Below are positions 25,198 to 34,405 of a DNA stretch of 64,000 nucleotides, in pieces. How positions within the stretch are numbered: position 1 is the stretch's first letter; every line of letters begins with the position of its first letter. Source of the DNA: Halpernia frigidisoli (GTDB taxonomy: Bacteria > Bacteroidota > Bacteroidia > Flavobacteriales > Weeksellaceae); NCBI RefSeq assembly GCF_900113805.1, contig NZ_FOQT01000001.1, forward strand, positions 786,411-850,410, given 5' to 3'. The position numbers and the translations under genes were made by a program. Under the pieces are notes generated by a model that was not told the origin of the DNA, did not search any database, and worked only from the letters and a program-made list of their open reading frames with translations.

Positions 25198-26454
25198 ATG
25201 AATAACAATAATCCCAAAATCCACATTATTGGCGCCGGAATCAGCGGTTTAATCGCCGCGCAAACCTTAGAAAAAAACGGCTTCTCTTCCACTATTTTAG
25301 AATTGACAAATTCTGTGGGCGGTCGTGTGAAAACGGATATTATAGAAGGTTATCAATTGGATCACGGTTTTCAGGTTTTGCTTACTTCTTATCCCGCAGC
25401 AAAGCGTTTTTTAGATTTTAAGGCTTTAGAATTACAGGAATTTTTGCCTGGCGCGACTATTTTTAATAGTGGAAAATCTCAAACAATTGGCGATCCATTG
25501 CGTGATCTTTCTTTGCTTTTTCCGACGGTTTTTTCAAGTATTATTCCTTTGATGGATAAAATTAAAATCCTGAAACTGAACTTAATTTTAAAAAAGAAAA
25601 GAATTGCAGACATTTTTGCCGAAAAAGAAATTTCAACTTTAGATTATTTAAAGAATTTTGGCTTTTCTGAACAAACCATTTCTCAATTTTTTAAACCATT
25701 TTTCAGCGGAATTTTTCTGGAAACTAAACTGGAAACTTCCAGTAGAATGTTTGAGTTTGTTTATAAAATGTTTGGTAGCGGAAACGCGGCTCTTCCAAAA
25801 GCGGGAATTCAAGCCATTCCAGATCAACTTGCACAAAATTTAAAAACTACAAAAATCCTTTTTAACACCAAAGTTTCATCTGTGGAAGACGGCGAAATTA
25901 CTTTAGAAAATGGTGAAGTTTTAGAAAGCGATTTTACAATAATTGCTACAGATGCAAAGCATTTAATTTCTGATTTAAAGCAAGAAAATGTAAAATGGAA
26001 ATCGTGTTTTACGCTTTATTTTGAAACTGAAAAACGCGTGCTTGAAAAACCGATCATCGGACTTTTACCCAAAGAAAATTCATTAATAAATAATATTTTT
26101 TACAACACAAGTTTGGAAACCAGCAAAAATGGTGGGAAGGAATTGCTTTGTATAACAGTCGTTGATAATCAAAATCTTAAAGGAAATGAACTTATTGAAA
26201 AAGTAAAAATTGAATTAAAAAACTATTTCAACATCGACGTTTTAAGATTAATTAAAATGTACGAAATCCCAAAAGCACTACCCGATTTGAAAAATATTAA
26301 ATACAGTTTAGATTTAGCAGAAACTCAATATTCAAAACAAATTTATCTTGCAGGCGACATTTTGGTAAACGGTTCTCTTAATGCGGCAATGCTTTCCGGT
26401 GAAAGTGCTACTCTGGCGGTGATTGAGAATATAAAGAGTAATCTTAAAGCTTAA
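25198..26454 (+). CDS. FAD-dependent amine oxidase / phytoene-desaturase-like oxidoreductase
   Basis: The 418-residue protein starts with the dinucleotide motif IHIIGAGISGLIAAQTLEKNG (GAGISG at 12-17) followed by the second FAD contact NSVGGRVKTD, the hallmark of the NAD(P)/FAD amine-oxidase superfamily, and ends with LAGDILVNGSLNAAMLSGESA, the FAD-closing strand. Substrate unknown; it is not next to carotenoid or heme genes. Cytosolic, single gene. Confidence 0.88.
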   Translation: MNNNNPKIHIIGAGISGLIAAQTLEKNGFSSTILELTNSVGGRVKTDIIEGYQLDHGFQVLLTSYPAAKRFLDFKALELQEFLPGATIFNSGKSQTIGDPLRDLSLLFPTVFSSIIPLMDKIKILKLNLILKKKRIADIFAEKEISTLDYLKNFGFSEQTISQFFKPFFSGIFLETKLETSSRMFEFVYKMFGSGNAALPKAGIQAIPDQLAQNLKTTKILFNTKVSSVEDGEITLENGEVLESDFTIIATDAKHLISDLKQENVKWKSCFTLYFETEKRVLEKPIIGLLPKENSLINNIFYNTSLETSKNGGKELLCITVVDNQNLKGNELIEKVKIELKNYFNIDVLRLIKMYEIPKALPDLKNIKYSLDLAETQYSKQIYLAGDILVNGSLNAAMLSGESATLAVIENIKSNLKA

Positions 26455-26583
26455 ACATATATTTCCATATCTCTTTAATTAAATTTAAAACTAACAATTG
26501 AAATTTTTGAATTGATAATTTATGACGTAAAAGTTTAGCAAAAAATTAACGTTGAAAAAAAATCAAAACGTTAAAATGTACTA

Positions 26584-26591
26584 TAAATTTG
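26584..26591 (+). promoter_or_regulatory. -7 promoter box of the GH18-CE4-GT2 gene
   Basis: TAAATTTG, exact TAnnTTTG match, 16 bp before the ATG at 26608. Confidence 0.5.
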
Positions 26592-26607
26592 CTGAAAATA
26601 TTCTTGG

Positions 26608-29600
26608 ATGTCAGACAATGGTAATCAGATTTTTCAGACCTTAAATAACAAACGTTATAACCGAACAAAATGGACGTTTCGCATTGTCGGAATTTTAGCG
26701 TTAACCGCTTTATTACTCGTAATTTTTACCGTCGTTAGGGGAAAAAATCCGAATCTTCCACAAATGACATCAGTGAGTGAATCCTATAAAACAAAACTGG
26801 ATCCTTCTTCTCCATTCACTTTTTCGACCAGACTTAATAAAAAATTCAAGGGTTTTAAAGATTTTTTAAATAAAAGAATTGCCTTTGAAAATAAAAATGG
26901 CTCGCCGAAAGACGCAAAATTAGTGCGCGCAGCTTTTTATGTTCCGTGGAGTCCGCTATCATTGACGGATCTTCGCACCAATGGAAACAGGCTGAATACT
27001 ATTTATCCAGAATGGTTTTTTATCAATCCAAAAACGTACAGATTAGACAGCCGGATCGACAAGGAAGCGCTGGGCGTGATGAAGCATTTTGGTTTAAGTA
27101 TTCAGCCAATTTTAAATAACTTTATTTCTGTCGCAGGAAAACAAGGCGATTTTAATGCAAATTTAATCAAAACAGTACTTCACAATCCCAAAATTCAGGA
27201 TCAACTGATTTCTGATATAATTAAAACGATTAAACAAAACCAACTACAGGGAATCAATATCGATTTTGAGGAAATGAATGAAAGTTCCGATGAATTCTTA
27301 AATGCTTTTTCAAAAAAATTATATACCGCTTTCAAGCAAAATAATCTTCTGGTATCAATGGATGTAATGCCGGATAATTCTGATTATAATTTAAAATACC
27401 TGCAAAATTATACGGATTATTTTATTTTAATGGCTTACGATCAATATAATGATCCTTCACAAGCCGGCCCGATCAGTGCGCAAAAGTGGATTGAAAAACA
27501 AATGGATGAGGTTGCAAAAATTGTCCCGAGCAGTAAATTAATTTTAGGAATCGCAGGTTATGGAAGACAATGGATAACGGACAGCAATGGGACAAGAACG
27601 GAAGATATCAATTACAGTGAAGCTGTAGATCGCGCCAAGATCAGTCATTCAACTATTGATTATGATGATGATACTTACAATCTTCATTACGATTACAGTT
27701 TTTCAGGAAGTGAGACGGATGACGCTACTAAAAATTCGGTCTGGTTTACAGATGCAGCCACTACTTATAATGTTTTGCGATATTCTGACGATTACAGAAA
27801 TGCGGGAACTGCGCTTTGGCGTTTAGGAAGTGAAGACCCAAGAATCTGGAATTTTTATAACCGCGATCTCAGCTCTGAGGCTTTAGCGAAGAAACCTTTT
27901 AATTACACGCTTTTAACAATGATGCCCGCGAATTTTAACGCAAAGCCAACATCAGTAGGAAGTGGTGAAATTTTAAATATTTTGTTTTCCCCACAGCAGG
28001 GACGTACAAAACTTGAAGTTGATAAGAATGAAAATCTAATCTCAGAACAGCATTACACCCAACTTCCCTCCGGATTTTTGTATGAAAAATTTGCCGAAGA
28101 TCCTTCAAAATTAGGACCCGGACATAAAATAATCTTAACTTTTGATGATGGACCAAGCGCTGAATGGACACCAAAAATTCTGGATATTTTGGAAAAAGAA
28201 AAAGTGCCCGCCACATTTTTTTTAATAGGTGAAAATGCAGAATCCAATATTCCTTTGGTTCAACGAATCAGCCGTGATGGTTTTGAATTTGGAAATCATA
28301 CTTTCACGCACGGCAATCTGGCTAAAATGTCCCCGGAAAGAGCCGATCTGGAATTAAAAACTACCCGTTCACTTTTAGAATGTATCACGGGAAAATCAAC
28401 AATATTATTTCGTGCGCCTTACAACGCCGATTCTGAACCGCAAACTTATGAGGAACTTGAACCGATTGCCAGAAGTAAATCCAGCAATTACATAACGGTC
28501 GGCGAAAGTATCGATCCGAATGATTGGGATCCGCGGATGAATTCCGATTCTATTGTCAACAGAACGATCAGATTTGCCAATCAAAATGATGCGAGTATTA
28601 TTTTGCTGCATGATTCTGGTGGTGATACGCGTCAACCAACTGTAGATGCATTACCAAGAATTATTAAATATTTCAAAGACAAAGGTTGCAAATTTACCAC
28701 GATTGCAGATCTGATGCACGTGAAAGACAGTCAATTGATGCCGCCAGTTCAAAGAAGCTGGAAAAACAACCTTAATTTTATTTTTGTTTCTGCCGGTTAT
28801 TGGCTTGGTCAGTTTATTTATGTTCTGTTTTTGGTCGGTATTTTTCTGTCGATTATTAGGATGATTTTTATGGGAATTCTGGCTTATTTTCAATCAAAAA
28901 AAGAGAAAAAATTAAAGTCAAAATTCAAAGGAATTCCGTCAGGTTTAAAAGTCAGCGTTATCGTTCCTGCTTATAATGAAGAAATAAATGCTGTGAGAAC
29001 AGTAAATTCATTGTTACAACAAGATTATGAATTTCTTGACATCGTTTTTGTCGATGACGGCAGTAAAGATCAAACTTTTGAGAATGTAAAACAGGCTTTC
29101 TTAAATAATCCAAAAGTCAAAGTTTTAACCAAAAAAAATGGCGGAAAAGCGTCCGCTTTAAATTTTGGAATTTCTCACACACAATCTGAATTTGTAGTTT
29201 GCATCGACGCCGATACGCAATTAAAAGAAGATTCTGTTTCAAGATTGATCGACGCATTTTACATGGAAAATATACCGCAGGAAACCGGCGCGGTTGCTGG
29301 AAATGTAAAAGTCGGCAACGAAATAAATATGATCACAAAATGGCAAAGTATCGAATATATTACCTCTCAAAATTTTGACAGACGGGCTTTTGGTTATTTA
29401 AACTGCATTACCGTAATTCCTGGTGCAATCGGTGCTTTCAGAAGAAAAGCAGTGATTGAAGCAGGCGGTTTTACCACCGATACTTTGGCTGAAGATTGTG
29501 ATTTGACCATGCGTTTACACAAAGCCGGTTACATTATCGCCAATTGTAATGATGCACTTTCTTACACGGAAGCACCGGAAACGATCGATCAGTTTTTAAA

Positions 29601-30051
29601 ACAGAGATTCCGCTGGAGTTTTGGTATTTTACAAAGTTTCTGGAAACACAGAAATGCTATTTTCCGCAAAGAATATAAAAATTTTGGACGGGTTGCGCTT
29701 CCAAACATTTTGCTTTACCAAATTATTCTGCCGTTTTTAGCGCCTTTGGCAGATCTTTTATTGGTTGTGAGTTTACTGTTGTCAGGATTTGGACTTATCG
29801 TCGCAGATCCGATACACATCATCGTTTACTACATTATATTTTCACTGGTAGATATTTTGGGCGCAGCAATAGCGTTTGCCTTTGAAAAAGAAGATTTCAA
29901 AAAACTCATCTGGATGATTCCACAGCGACTTGTTTACCGACAATTGATGTATTATATTTTATTTAAATCCATCAGAAAAGCCTTGAAAGGTGAAATACAA
30001 AACTGGGGCGTTTTGAAAAGAACCGGAAATAATAAACTTGAAAATGCTTAA
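26608..30051 (+). CDS. Trimodular GH18 / polysaccharide deacetylase / GT2 synthase
   Basis: A 1147-residue membrane protein. Helix near 24-43 anchors the N-terminus. A GH18-like domain (about 90-430) has GINIDFEE with Asp219 and Glu221; the first two Asp of the classical DxxDxDxE are Gln214 and Asn217, as in YaaH/SleL-type enzymes. A polysaccharide deacetylase (CE4) domain (about 505-720) has TFDDGP (Asp513, Asp514) and HTFTH (His564, His568). After membrane helices near 730-765 comes a processive GT2 domain with DAD 867-869, ED 962-963 and QRFRW 999-1003, then more helices. The layout suggests synthesis, deacetylation and trimming of a beta-1,4 or beta-1,6 aminosugar polymer by one polypeptide. 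Polymer identity is inferred only. Confidence 0.92.
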   Translation: MSDNGNQIFQTLNNKRYNRTKWTFRIVGILALTALLLVIFTVVRGKNPNLPQMTSVSESYKTKLDPSSPFTFSTRLNKKFKGFKDFLNKRIAFENKNGSPKDAKLVRAAFYVPWSPLSLTDLRTNGNRLNTIYPEWFFINPKTYRLDSRIDKEALGVMKHFGLSIQPILNNFISVAGKQGDFNANLIKTVLHNPKIQDQLISDIIKTIKQNQLQGINIDFEEMNESSDEFLNAFSKKLYTAFKQNNLLVSMDVMPDNSDYNLKYLQNYTDYFILMAYDQYNDPSQAGPISAQKWIEKQMDEVAKIVPSSKLILGIAGYGRQWITDSNGTRTEDINYSEAVDRAKISHSTIDYDDDTYNLHYDYSFSGSETDDATKNSVWFTDAATTYNVLRYSDDYRNAGTALWRLGSEDPRIWNFYNRDLSSEALAKKPFNYTLLTMMPANFNAKPTSVGSGEILNILFSPQQGRTKLEVDKNENLISEQHYTQLPSGFLYEKFAEDPSKLGPGHKIILTFDDGPSAEWTPKILDILEKEKVPATFFLIGENAESNIPLVQRISRDGFEFGNHTFTHGNLAKMSPERADLELKTTRSLLECITGKSTILFRAPYNADSEPQTYEELEPIARSKSSNYITVGESIDPNDWDPRMNSDSIVNRTIRFANQNDASIILLHDSGGDTRQPTVDALPRIIKYFKDKGCKFTTIADLMHVKDSQLMPPVQRSWKNNLNFIFVSAGYWLGQFIYVLFLVGIFLSIIRMIFMGILAYFQSKKEKKLKSKFKGIPSGLKVSVIVPAYNEEINAVRTVNSLLQQDYEFLDIVFVDDGSKDQTFENVKQAFLNNPKVKVLTKKNGGKASALNFGISHTQSEFVVCIDADTQLKEDSVSRLIDAFYMENIPQETGAVAGNVKVGNEINMITKWQSIEYITSQNFDRRAFGYLNCITVIPGAIGAFRRKAVIEAGGFTTDTLAEDCDLTMRLHKAGYIIANCNDALSYTEAPETIDQFLKQRFRWSFGILQSFWKHRNAIFRKEYKNFGRVALPNILLYQIILPFLAPLADLLLVVSLLLSGFGLIVADPIHIIVYYIIFSLVDILGAAIAFAFEKEDFKKLIWMIPQRLVYRQLMYYILFKSIRKALKGEIQNWGVLKRTGNNKLENA

Positions 30052-30354
30052 AATTTTTTGAAGCATCAAGTATTCGTATTTTCAGAAAACCCGTCCCGCT
30101 CTCCGCTATATCTTTTTTTTTGCGCTCGCTTCGCTCGCGCACAAAAAAAGATGCCGCTGCGATCGGGGCTAGAAGATCGGGATTTTCTCTTTTTCACTGG
30201 TGAAAATATTTTCTATAATAAAAGCGCGAAAATTTGCACTAAATTTCACAATGTATTACTTTTAATTATTGAAATCGCTGTTATAAAATTTAAAAATAAA
30301 ACGAATTTTTGATCTAGCTTTCATCTACCGGAAATTAAAAAATGAAATCTTCAA
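30052..30354. other. Intergenic gap of about 300 bp without a gene
   Basis: Holds hairpin repeat copy A (30095-30171). A frame open at 30058-30312 translates the repeat itself and is not accepted as a gene. Otherwise AT-rich sequence before the HD hydrolase with no other structure seen. Confidence 0.6.
30095..30171 (+). repeat. Intergenic hairpin repeat, copy A
   Basis: Conserved ends CCCGCTCTCCGCTATATCTT and GATGCCGCTGCGATCGGGGC enclose an A/T-tract hairpin with a GC-rich tip (tgcgctcgcttcgctcgcgca). Same family as 33422-33496 (opposite strand) and 61017-61084. Confidence 0.65.
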
Positions 30355-30795
30355 ATGAAAGAAAAAATGCTCAACAGAGCTATAAAAATAGCTGAAAAAG
30401 CACACAGAAAGCAAACCGACAAATTTGACACGCCTTATATTTCGCACGTCATGCGCGTCATGAATTCGGGAAAAACTTTGGATGAAAAAATAGTTGGCGT
30501 GCTTCACGACGTTATTGAAGATTGTCCGGAAGTTACACTCGAAGATCTGCGACTGGAAGGATTTTCTGAAGAGGTAGTTTTTGCGGTAGACTGTCTTTCA
30601 AAAACTTCTGACCTTATGGATTATGACGAATTTATTAAAAAAGTAGAACGTTCACCCCTTGCGATTGCCGTGAAAATTAATGATCTAAAAGACAATATGG
30701 ATCTCACGCGATTCACCTCTTTACTTACAGACCGTGACCACAGAAGACTAAATAAATACCTGAAAGCGTATCAATATTTAATTGAAAAGTATTAA
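30355..30795 (+). CDS. HD-domain hydrolase, small alarmone hydrolase-like
   Basis: A 146-residue single-domain protein with the HD motif in order: YISHVMRV (His31), GVLHDVIED (His51-Asp52) and VKINDLKDN (Asp110). This arrangement is that of the RelA/SpoT hydrolase domain and of free-standing (p)ppGpp hydrolases (SAH/Mesh1 type), so alarmone breakdown is possible; a general nucleotide phosphohydrolase is the alternative. It converges on rluF with 2 bp between them and no terminator. Confidence 0.85.
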   Translation: MKEKMLNRAIKIAEKAHRKQTDKFDTPYISHVMRVMNSGKTLDEKIVGVLHDVIEDCPEVTLEDLRLEGFSEEVVFAVDCLSKTSDLMDYDEFIKKVERSPLAIAVKINDLKDNMDLTRFTSLLTDRDHRRLNKYLKAYQYLIEKY

Positions 30796-30797
30796 TT

Positions 30798-31520
30798 CTA
30801 ATTGATCGTTTTATCAGAATCTTTTAAAAGTTCATTTAAATCCTGCAATTCTTCTTCTGTTAAATCACGCCATTTTCCCGATGGTAAGTCGAGTTTAATA
30901 TTCATGATTCTCAATCTTTTCAGCTTTCTTACTTCATAACCAAGATACTCGCACATTCTCCGGATTTGTCTGTTCAATCCTTGCGTCAAGACAATTCTGA
31001 ACTGAAAATTATCGAGTTTTTCAACTTCACATTTTTTGGTAATTTGATCTAAAATGGGAACACCATTTTTCATTTTCTCTATGAAAGTATGCGTAATGGG
31101 CTTATCAACGCGAACTAAATATTCTTTTTCATGGTTATTTCTGGCGCGCAGGATTTTATTCACAATGTCACCGTCGTTGGTCATCAAAATCAAGCCTTCA
31201 CTTGGTTTATCAAGCCTTCCAATGGGAAATATACGTTTTGGATGATTTATAAAATCAACGATATTATTTTTTTCACGTTTTTGATCTGTTGTGCAGACAA
31301 TACCGATTGGTTTATTTACGGCAATATAAACTGGTTTCTCTGTGCTTTCACGGATCAGTTTGCCTTCTACGCGCACTTCATCTTCGTCAGAAACCTTAGT
31401 TCCCATTTCCGGAATTATTCCATTAATGGTAATTTTTCCTTCTTCCAAAAGCTTGTCTGCAGCGCGTCTTGAACAAAATCCAACTTCAGAAAGGTATTTA
31501 TTAATGCGTGTTTTTTCCAA
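30798..31520 (-). CDS. rluF: 23S rRNA pseudouridine synthase RluF-like
   Basis: With the TTG at 31518-31520 as start the protein has 240 residues: an S4 RNA-binding domain ([22 protein letters not shown]) then the RsuA-family catalytic domain with [10 protein letters not shown] (Asp104) and [14 protein letters not shown]. It isomerises a uridine in large-subunit rRNA. The longer frame from an ATG at 31563-31565 is rejected because a -7 box (31546-31553) lies inside it and because the family normally begins at [13 protein letters not shown]. The C-terminus is hydrophilic and charged. Confidence 0.88.
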   Translation of the reverse strand: MEKTRINKYLSEVGFCSRRAADKLLEEGKITINGIIPEMGTKVSDEDEVRVEGKLIRESTEKPVYIAVNKPIGIVCTTDQKREKNNIVDFINHPKRIFPIGRLDKPSEGLILMTNDGDIVNKILRARNNHEKEYLVRVDKPITHTFIEKMKNGVPILDQITKKCEVEKLDNFQFRIVLTQGLNRQIRRMCEYLGYEVRKLKRLRIMNIKLDLPSGKWRDLTEEELQDLNELLKDSDKTIN

Positions 31521-31545
31521 ACTATAAATTCTATTTTTATTAGTG

Positions 31546-31553
31546 CAAAAATA
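31546..31553 (-). promoter_or_regulatory. -7 promoter box deciding the rluF start
   Basis: Minus-strand TATTTTTG, exact TAnnTTTG match, 25 bp above the TTG at 31520 and inside the longer alternative reading frame. Confidence 0.45.
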
Positions 31554-31591
31554 CGTGATTTTCATTTTAAAAAACCTGAATTTTTGTCACA

Positions 31592-31627
31592 AAAAAACCT
31601 TTAATCAAAAATGGTTAAAGGTTTTAA
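31592..31627 (-). terminator. Terminator after T9SS gene
   Basis: Stem aaaacctttaa / ttaaaggtttt (31594-31604 with 31615-31625) with a U-run on the minus strand. Confidence 0.8.
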
Positions 31628-31643
31628 ATTTTTAGAGAAAAAA

Positions 31644-32558
31644 TTATTTTTTCATTAATTTGGTGGAATATTCACCTTTATCAGTTTTTACCTTTAAGAT
31701 ATAAATCCCTTTTTTTAAATCTTCTACATTTAATAATTCTGAAGTATTTTTTGAAGATTTCACCAACTTACCTGAAGCGTCAAAAATCTGCGCGTTTTCT
31801 ATTTTCCCTTCAGTCGTAATCTTAACAAAATCTACAGCCGGATTTGGAGAAATTCTTAAATTATTTTTAGAATTTATGACTTCATTTGTTGCTAATGCAC
31901 CTAAGTTTCGAATCTGAATGTTATCAAAAAAAGCATCAGTACCAAAATTATCAATAGCAAAATCTGTTTCTGTAAGGGTATTGCCACTCCCGTGATATGG
32001 TCCTGAAAAAATTGATGTGCCATTTAAAAAGACTTTTAAAGTTACAGCAGCAAAATCTACCTGCACTTCCACTTTAGCCCATCTAGCAGCACTGAAAGTC
32101 CCAATTGTGGAAAAAGCATTTGAAATTGGATCATAAATTCTTACGTTACCTTGATAATCCAGATCAATTATTGTAGCTGTACCGACATTATCATAAAGAA
32201 AAAATAAATTATCAGATCCATCTAACGCAGGAACAAATAAATCATAAGAAATAGAAGTTTTTTGATAAACAGGAATTCCGGTAACGTAAATACCTCCAAT
32301 AGTTGCATCGCTGTAATCCATGATTTTTAATGAATTAACGCCATCATTTGCACGCTCATTTGTAACTTCTGCGATATTTGTTTCGCTAGTGTAAGTGGTT
32401 GTTCCATCATCGTAATAAGTATCAATCTTTGGATTTTGACCCAATACATCTCCAAGAGTAAAGCCCTCAGCGGTTTCAAAAGAATATTTTGTCGTTTGTG
32501 CATTTACTGTAAATGCTAATGCAGTAGTTGCAAATAAAGAAAGTAGAATTTTTTTCAT
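31644..32558 (-). CDS. Secreted protein with T9SS type A sorting domain
   Basis: The 304-residue protein has a signal peptide (MKKILLSLFATTALAFTVNA), a jelly-roll-like middle (YSFETAEGFTLGDVLGQNP, then FAIDNFGTDAFFDNIQIRN, a pattern of LamG/concanavalin-like folds) and a C-terminal T9SS domain from LRISPNPAVDFVKI to GEYSTKLMKK. It is exported to the cell surface; a carbohydrate-binding role is possible but not shown. Own terminator, single gene. Confidence 0.9.
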   Translation of the reverse strand: MKKILLSLFATTALAFTVNAQTTKYSFETAEGFTLGDVLGQNPKIDTYYDDGTTTYTSETNIAEVTNERANDGVNSLKIMDYSDATIGGIYVTGIPVYQKTSISYDLFVPALDGSDNLFFLYDNVGTATIIDLDYQGNVRIYDPISNAFSTIGTFSAARWAKVEVQVDFAAVTLKVFLNGTSIFSGPYHGSGNTLTETDFAIDNFGTDAFFDNIQIRNLGALATNEVINSKNNLRISPNPAVDFVKITTEGKIENAQIFDASGKLVKSSKNTSELLNVEDLKKGIYILKVKTDKGEYSTKLMKK

Positions 32559-32696
32559 AATATATCTATTTTAATTTAATCAATATTACAAAATAATTAC
32601 TTTTTATCAAAATTGCATACTTTAAAACAGCTATTTTGAATCATTTTTTATCATAGTTTTTAACTATAGATAAGAAGGTTGTTAATACTTAAAATT

Positions 32697-33386
32697 TTAA
32701 AAGTGATAATCATCATTCACAAAGTCACTGTTAGCATCTTTTACAACATAATCCCCAATTTTTGTTCTGCGCAAATTTGTTAAATAAGCCCCAACCTCCA
32801 AAGCCTGCCCAATATCATGCGCCAAACTTCTGATATATGTTCCTTTGCTGCAACCAACCGTGAAGCGAACAAAAGGTAATTCTATTTGAATTTCGTTAAT
32901 ATAATTTATGGTAGTTTTTCTGCTTTTCATCTCAACTTCAACGCCTGCTCTCGCTAAATCGTAAGCTCTTTTTCCCTCAATTTTCAAAGCGGAAAAAACA
33001 GGTGGTTTTTGATCGATTTCTCCGATAAAATCATTTAAAACTTCTAAAATTTTCTCCGCTGTCATAAACGAAATATTAGTTTCTAAAATTTCGGGTTTTT
33101 CTGTATCGTAACTTTCTGTTTGAAAGCCAAGTTTAATTTCTGTGCGGTATTCTTTCGGTGCATCCTGTATTTCTGAAATTTTCTTTGTGAATTTCCCGGT
33201 GCAGACAATTAATAAACCAGTTGCTTTGGGATCTAAAGTTCCGGCGTGGCCGATCTTAAATTTTTTAGGAAGATCAAATTGGTTTTTGAGTTTGTATTTT
33301 AATTTATTGACTGCCTGAAAACTCGTCCAATTTAACGGTTTATCAAGTAAAATTATTTGACCTTCTAAAATATCCTGATCTGTCAT
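32697..33386 (-). CDS. truB: tRNA pseudouridine(55) synthase
   Basis: The 229-residue enzyme has the TruB motif GHAGTLDPKATGLL with catalytic Asp52, and the later KRAYDLARAGVEVE and SKGTYIRSLAHDIG segments. It makes pseudouridine 55 in the T-loop of tRNAs. The short C-terminus lacks the PUA domain seen in longer family members, which is common. It lies downstream of uppP in the same direction, separated by hairpin repeat copy B. Confidence 0.95.
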   Translation of the reverse strand: MTDQDILEGQIILLDKPLNWTSFQAVNKLKYKLKNQFDLPKKFKIGHAGTLDPKATGLLIVCTGKFTKKISEIQDAPKEYRTEIKLGFQTESYDTEKPEILETNISFMTAEKILEVLNDFIGEIDQKPPVFSALKIEGKRAYDLARAGVEVEMKSRKTTINYINEIQIELPFVRFTVGCSKGTYIRSLAHDIGQALEVGAYLTNLRRTKIGDYVVKDANSDFVNDDYHF

Positions 33387-33421
33387 TATTAAAAATATAT
33401 TTGGTAAAGATTACAAATCTA

Positions 33422-33496
33422 CAGCCCGACTTGAGTGGAAATCCTTTTTGATTTTTTTCAAAAAAAAAATAAAAAGATTGGGAACGGAAGGCGGAT
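33422..33496 (-). repeat. Intergenic hairpin repeat, copy B
   Basis: Read on the minus strand it runs from CCGCCTTCCGTTCCCAATCT through an A/T hairpin to GGATTTCCACTCAAGTCGGG. Same order of conserved blocks as copies A and C, so it is one family. Confidence 0.65.
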
Positions 33497-33514
33497 GAAG
33501 CTGCCCAAAAATCC

Positions 33515-34333
33515 CTATTTGTAATAACTAAAATAGACCAAAAGCGCAATCCCAACAATGATTCTGTACCAACCCCACGGTCTGAAACCATATTTATTTA
33601 ATAGAGAAATAAAAGATTTAATGGCAATTAAGGCAACGATAAATGCAATAATATTTCCCAGTAGAAAAAGCAAAATATGCTGCTGATCGGCCATTATCAT
33701 TTGATAACCTTTCATAGGATTTGGCGTGGTTTTGCCCCAGGTTTTTACAAAAACTGAATAAACAGTAACTGCGGCCATCGTAGGAACGGCGAGGAAAAAT
33801 GAAAATTCTGCAGCGGCTTTTTGGGTCAGTTTCTGCGACATTCCACCTATGATAGAGGCAGCACTTCTACTCGTCCCCGGCATCATCGCGAGACACTGCC
33901 AAAAACCAATAATTACCGCTTTTTTTACGGATAATTCTTTTTCGTCGTGAACTGTAGGGTTTTTGAACCAATTGTCAACGAATAATAAAACAATTCCGCC
34001 CAAAACCAACATCGTTGATATTGCAATTTGATTTCCCAAAACTGCTTCAATCTTATCATCAAATAAAAAACCTAAAAGTAAGGCCGGAATAACCGCAAAA
34101 GCTAATTTGTAGTAAAATTTAAGATTAGAAAAATCAAAAAACTTTTTCCAGTAAGCCGCAACAACGGCTAAGATGGCTCCAAACTGGATGGAAACCTGAA
34201 ACATTTTTAGAAATTCTGTTTCTTCCATTCCCATCAAATTGGCGGCGAAACCCATGTGCGCAGTGGAAGAAATGGGAAGAAATTCGGTAAGACCTTCCAC
34301 GATTGCCAAAATGATAGCTTGTAATGTATCCAT
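33515..34333 (-). CDS. uppP: Undecaprenyl-diphosphatase
   Basis: The 272-residue membrane enzyme has the family's EGLTEFLPISSTAH (13-26) and MPGTSRSAASIIGG (near 150-160) motifs and about seven or eight transmembrane segments. It dephosphorylates undecaprenyl diphosphate to recycle the lipid carrier for peptidoglycan and other envelope polymers. It belongs to an envelope cluster: ftsX, DUF3098 protein, uppP and truB in a row on the minus strand. Confidence 0.95.
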   Translation of the reverse strand: MDTLQAIILAIVEGLTEFLPISSTAHMGFAANLMGMEETEFLKMFQVSIQFGAILAVVAAYWKKFFDFSNLKFYYKLAFAVIPALLLGFLFDDKIEAVLGNQIAISTMLVLGGIVLLFVDNWFKNPTVHDEKELSVKKAVIIGFWQCLAMMPGTSRSAASIIGGMSQKLTQKAAAEFSFFLAVPTMAAVTVYSVFVKTWGKTTPNPMKGYQMIMADQQHILLFLLGNIIAFIVALIAIKSFISLLNKYGFRPWGWYRIIVGIALLVYFSYYK

Positions 34334-34405
34334 AGTTTTATTTCAAAAAAAATTTGCCAAAGATGTAAACTTTGACAAAATTAAAAAATACGTTAGTTAT
34401 TAAAT

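Noticed and set aside
30058-30312. 84-residue open frame downstream of the GH18-CE4-GT2 gene
   Set aside because: It translates the hairpin repeat copy A itself (low-complexity Phe/Ala/Arg run), has no start context, and similar repeats elsewhere are non-coding.
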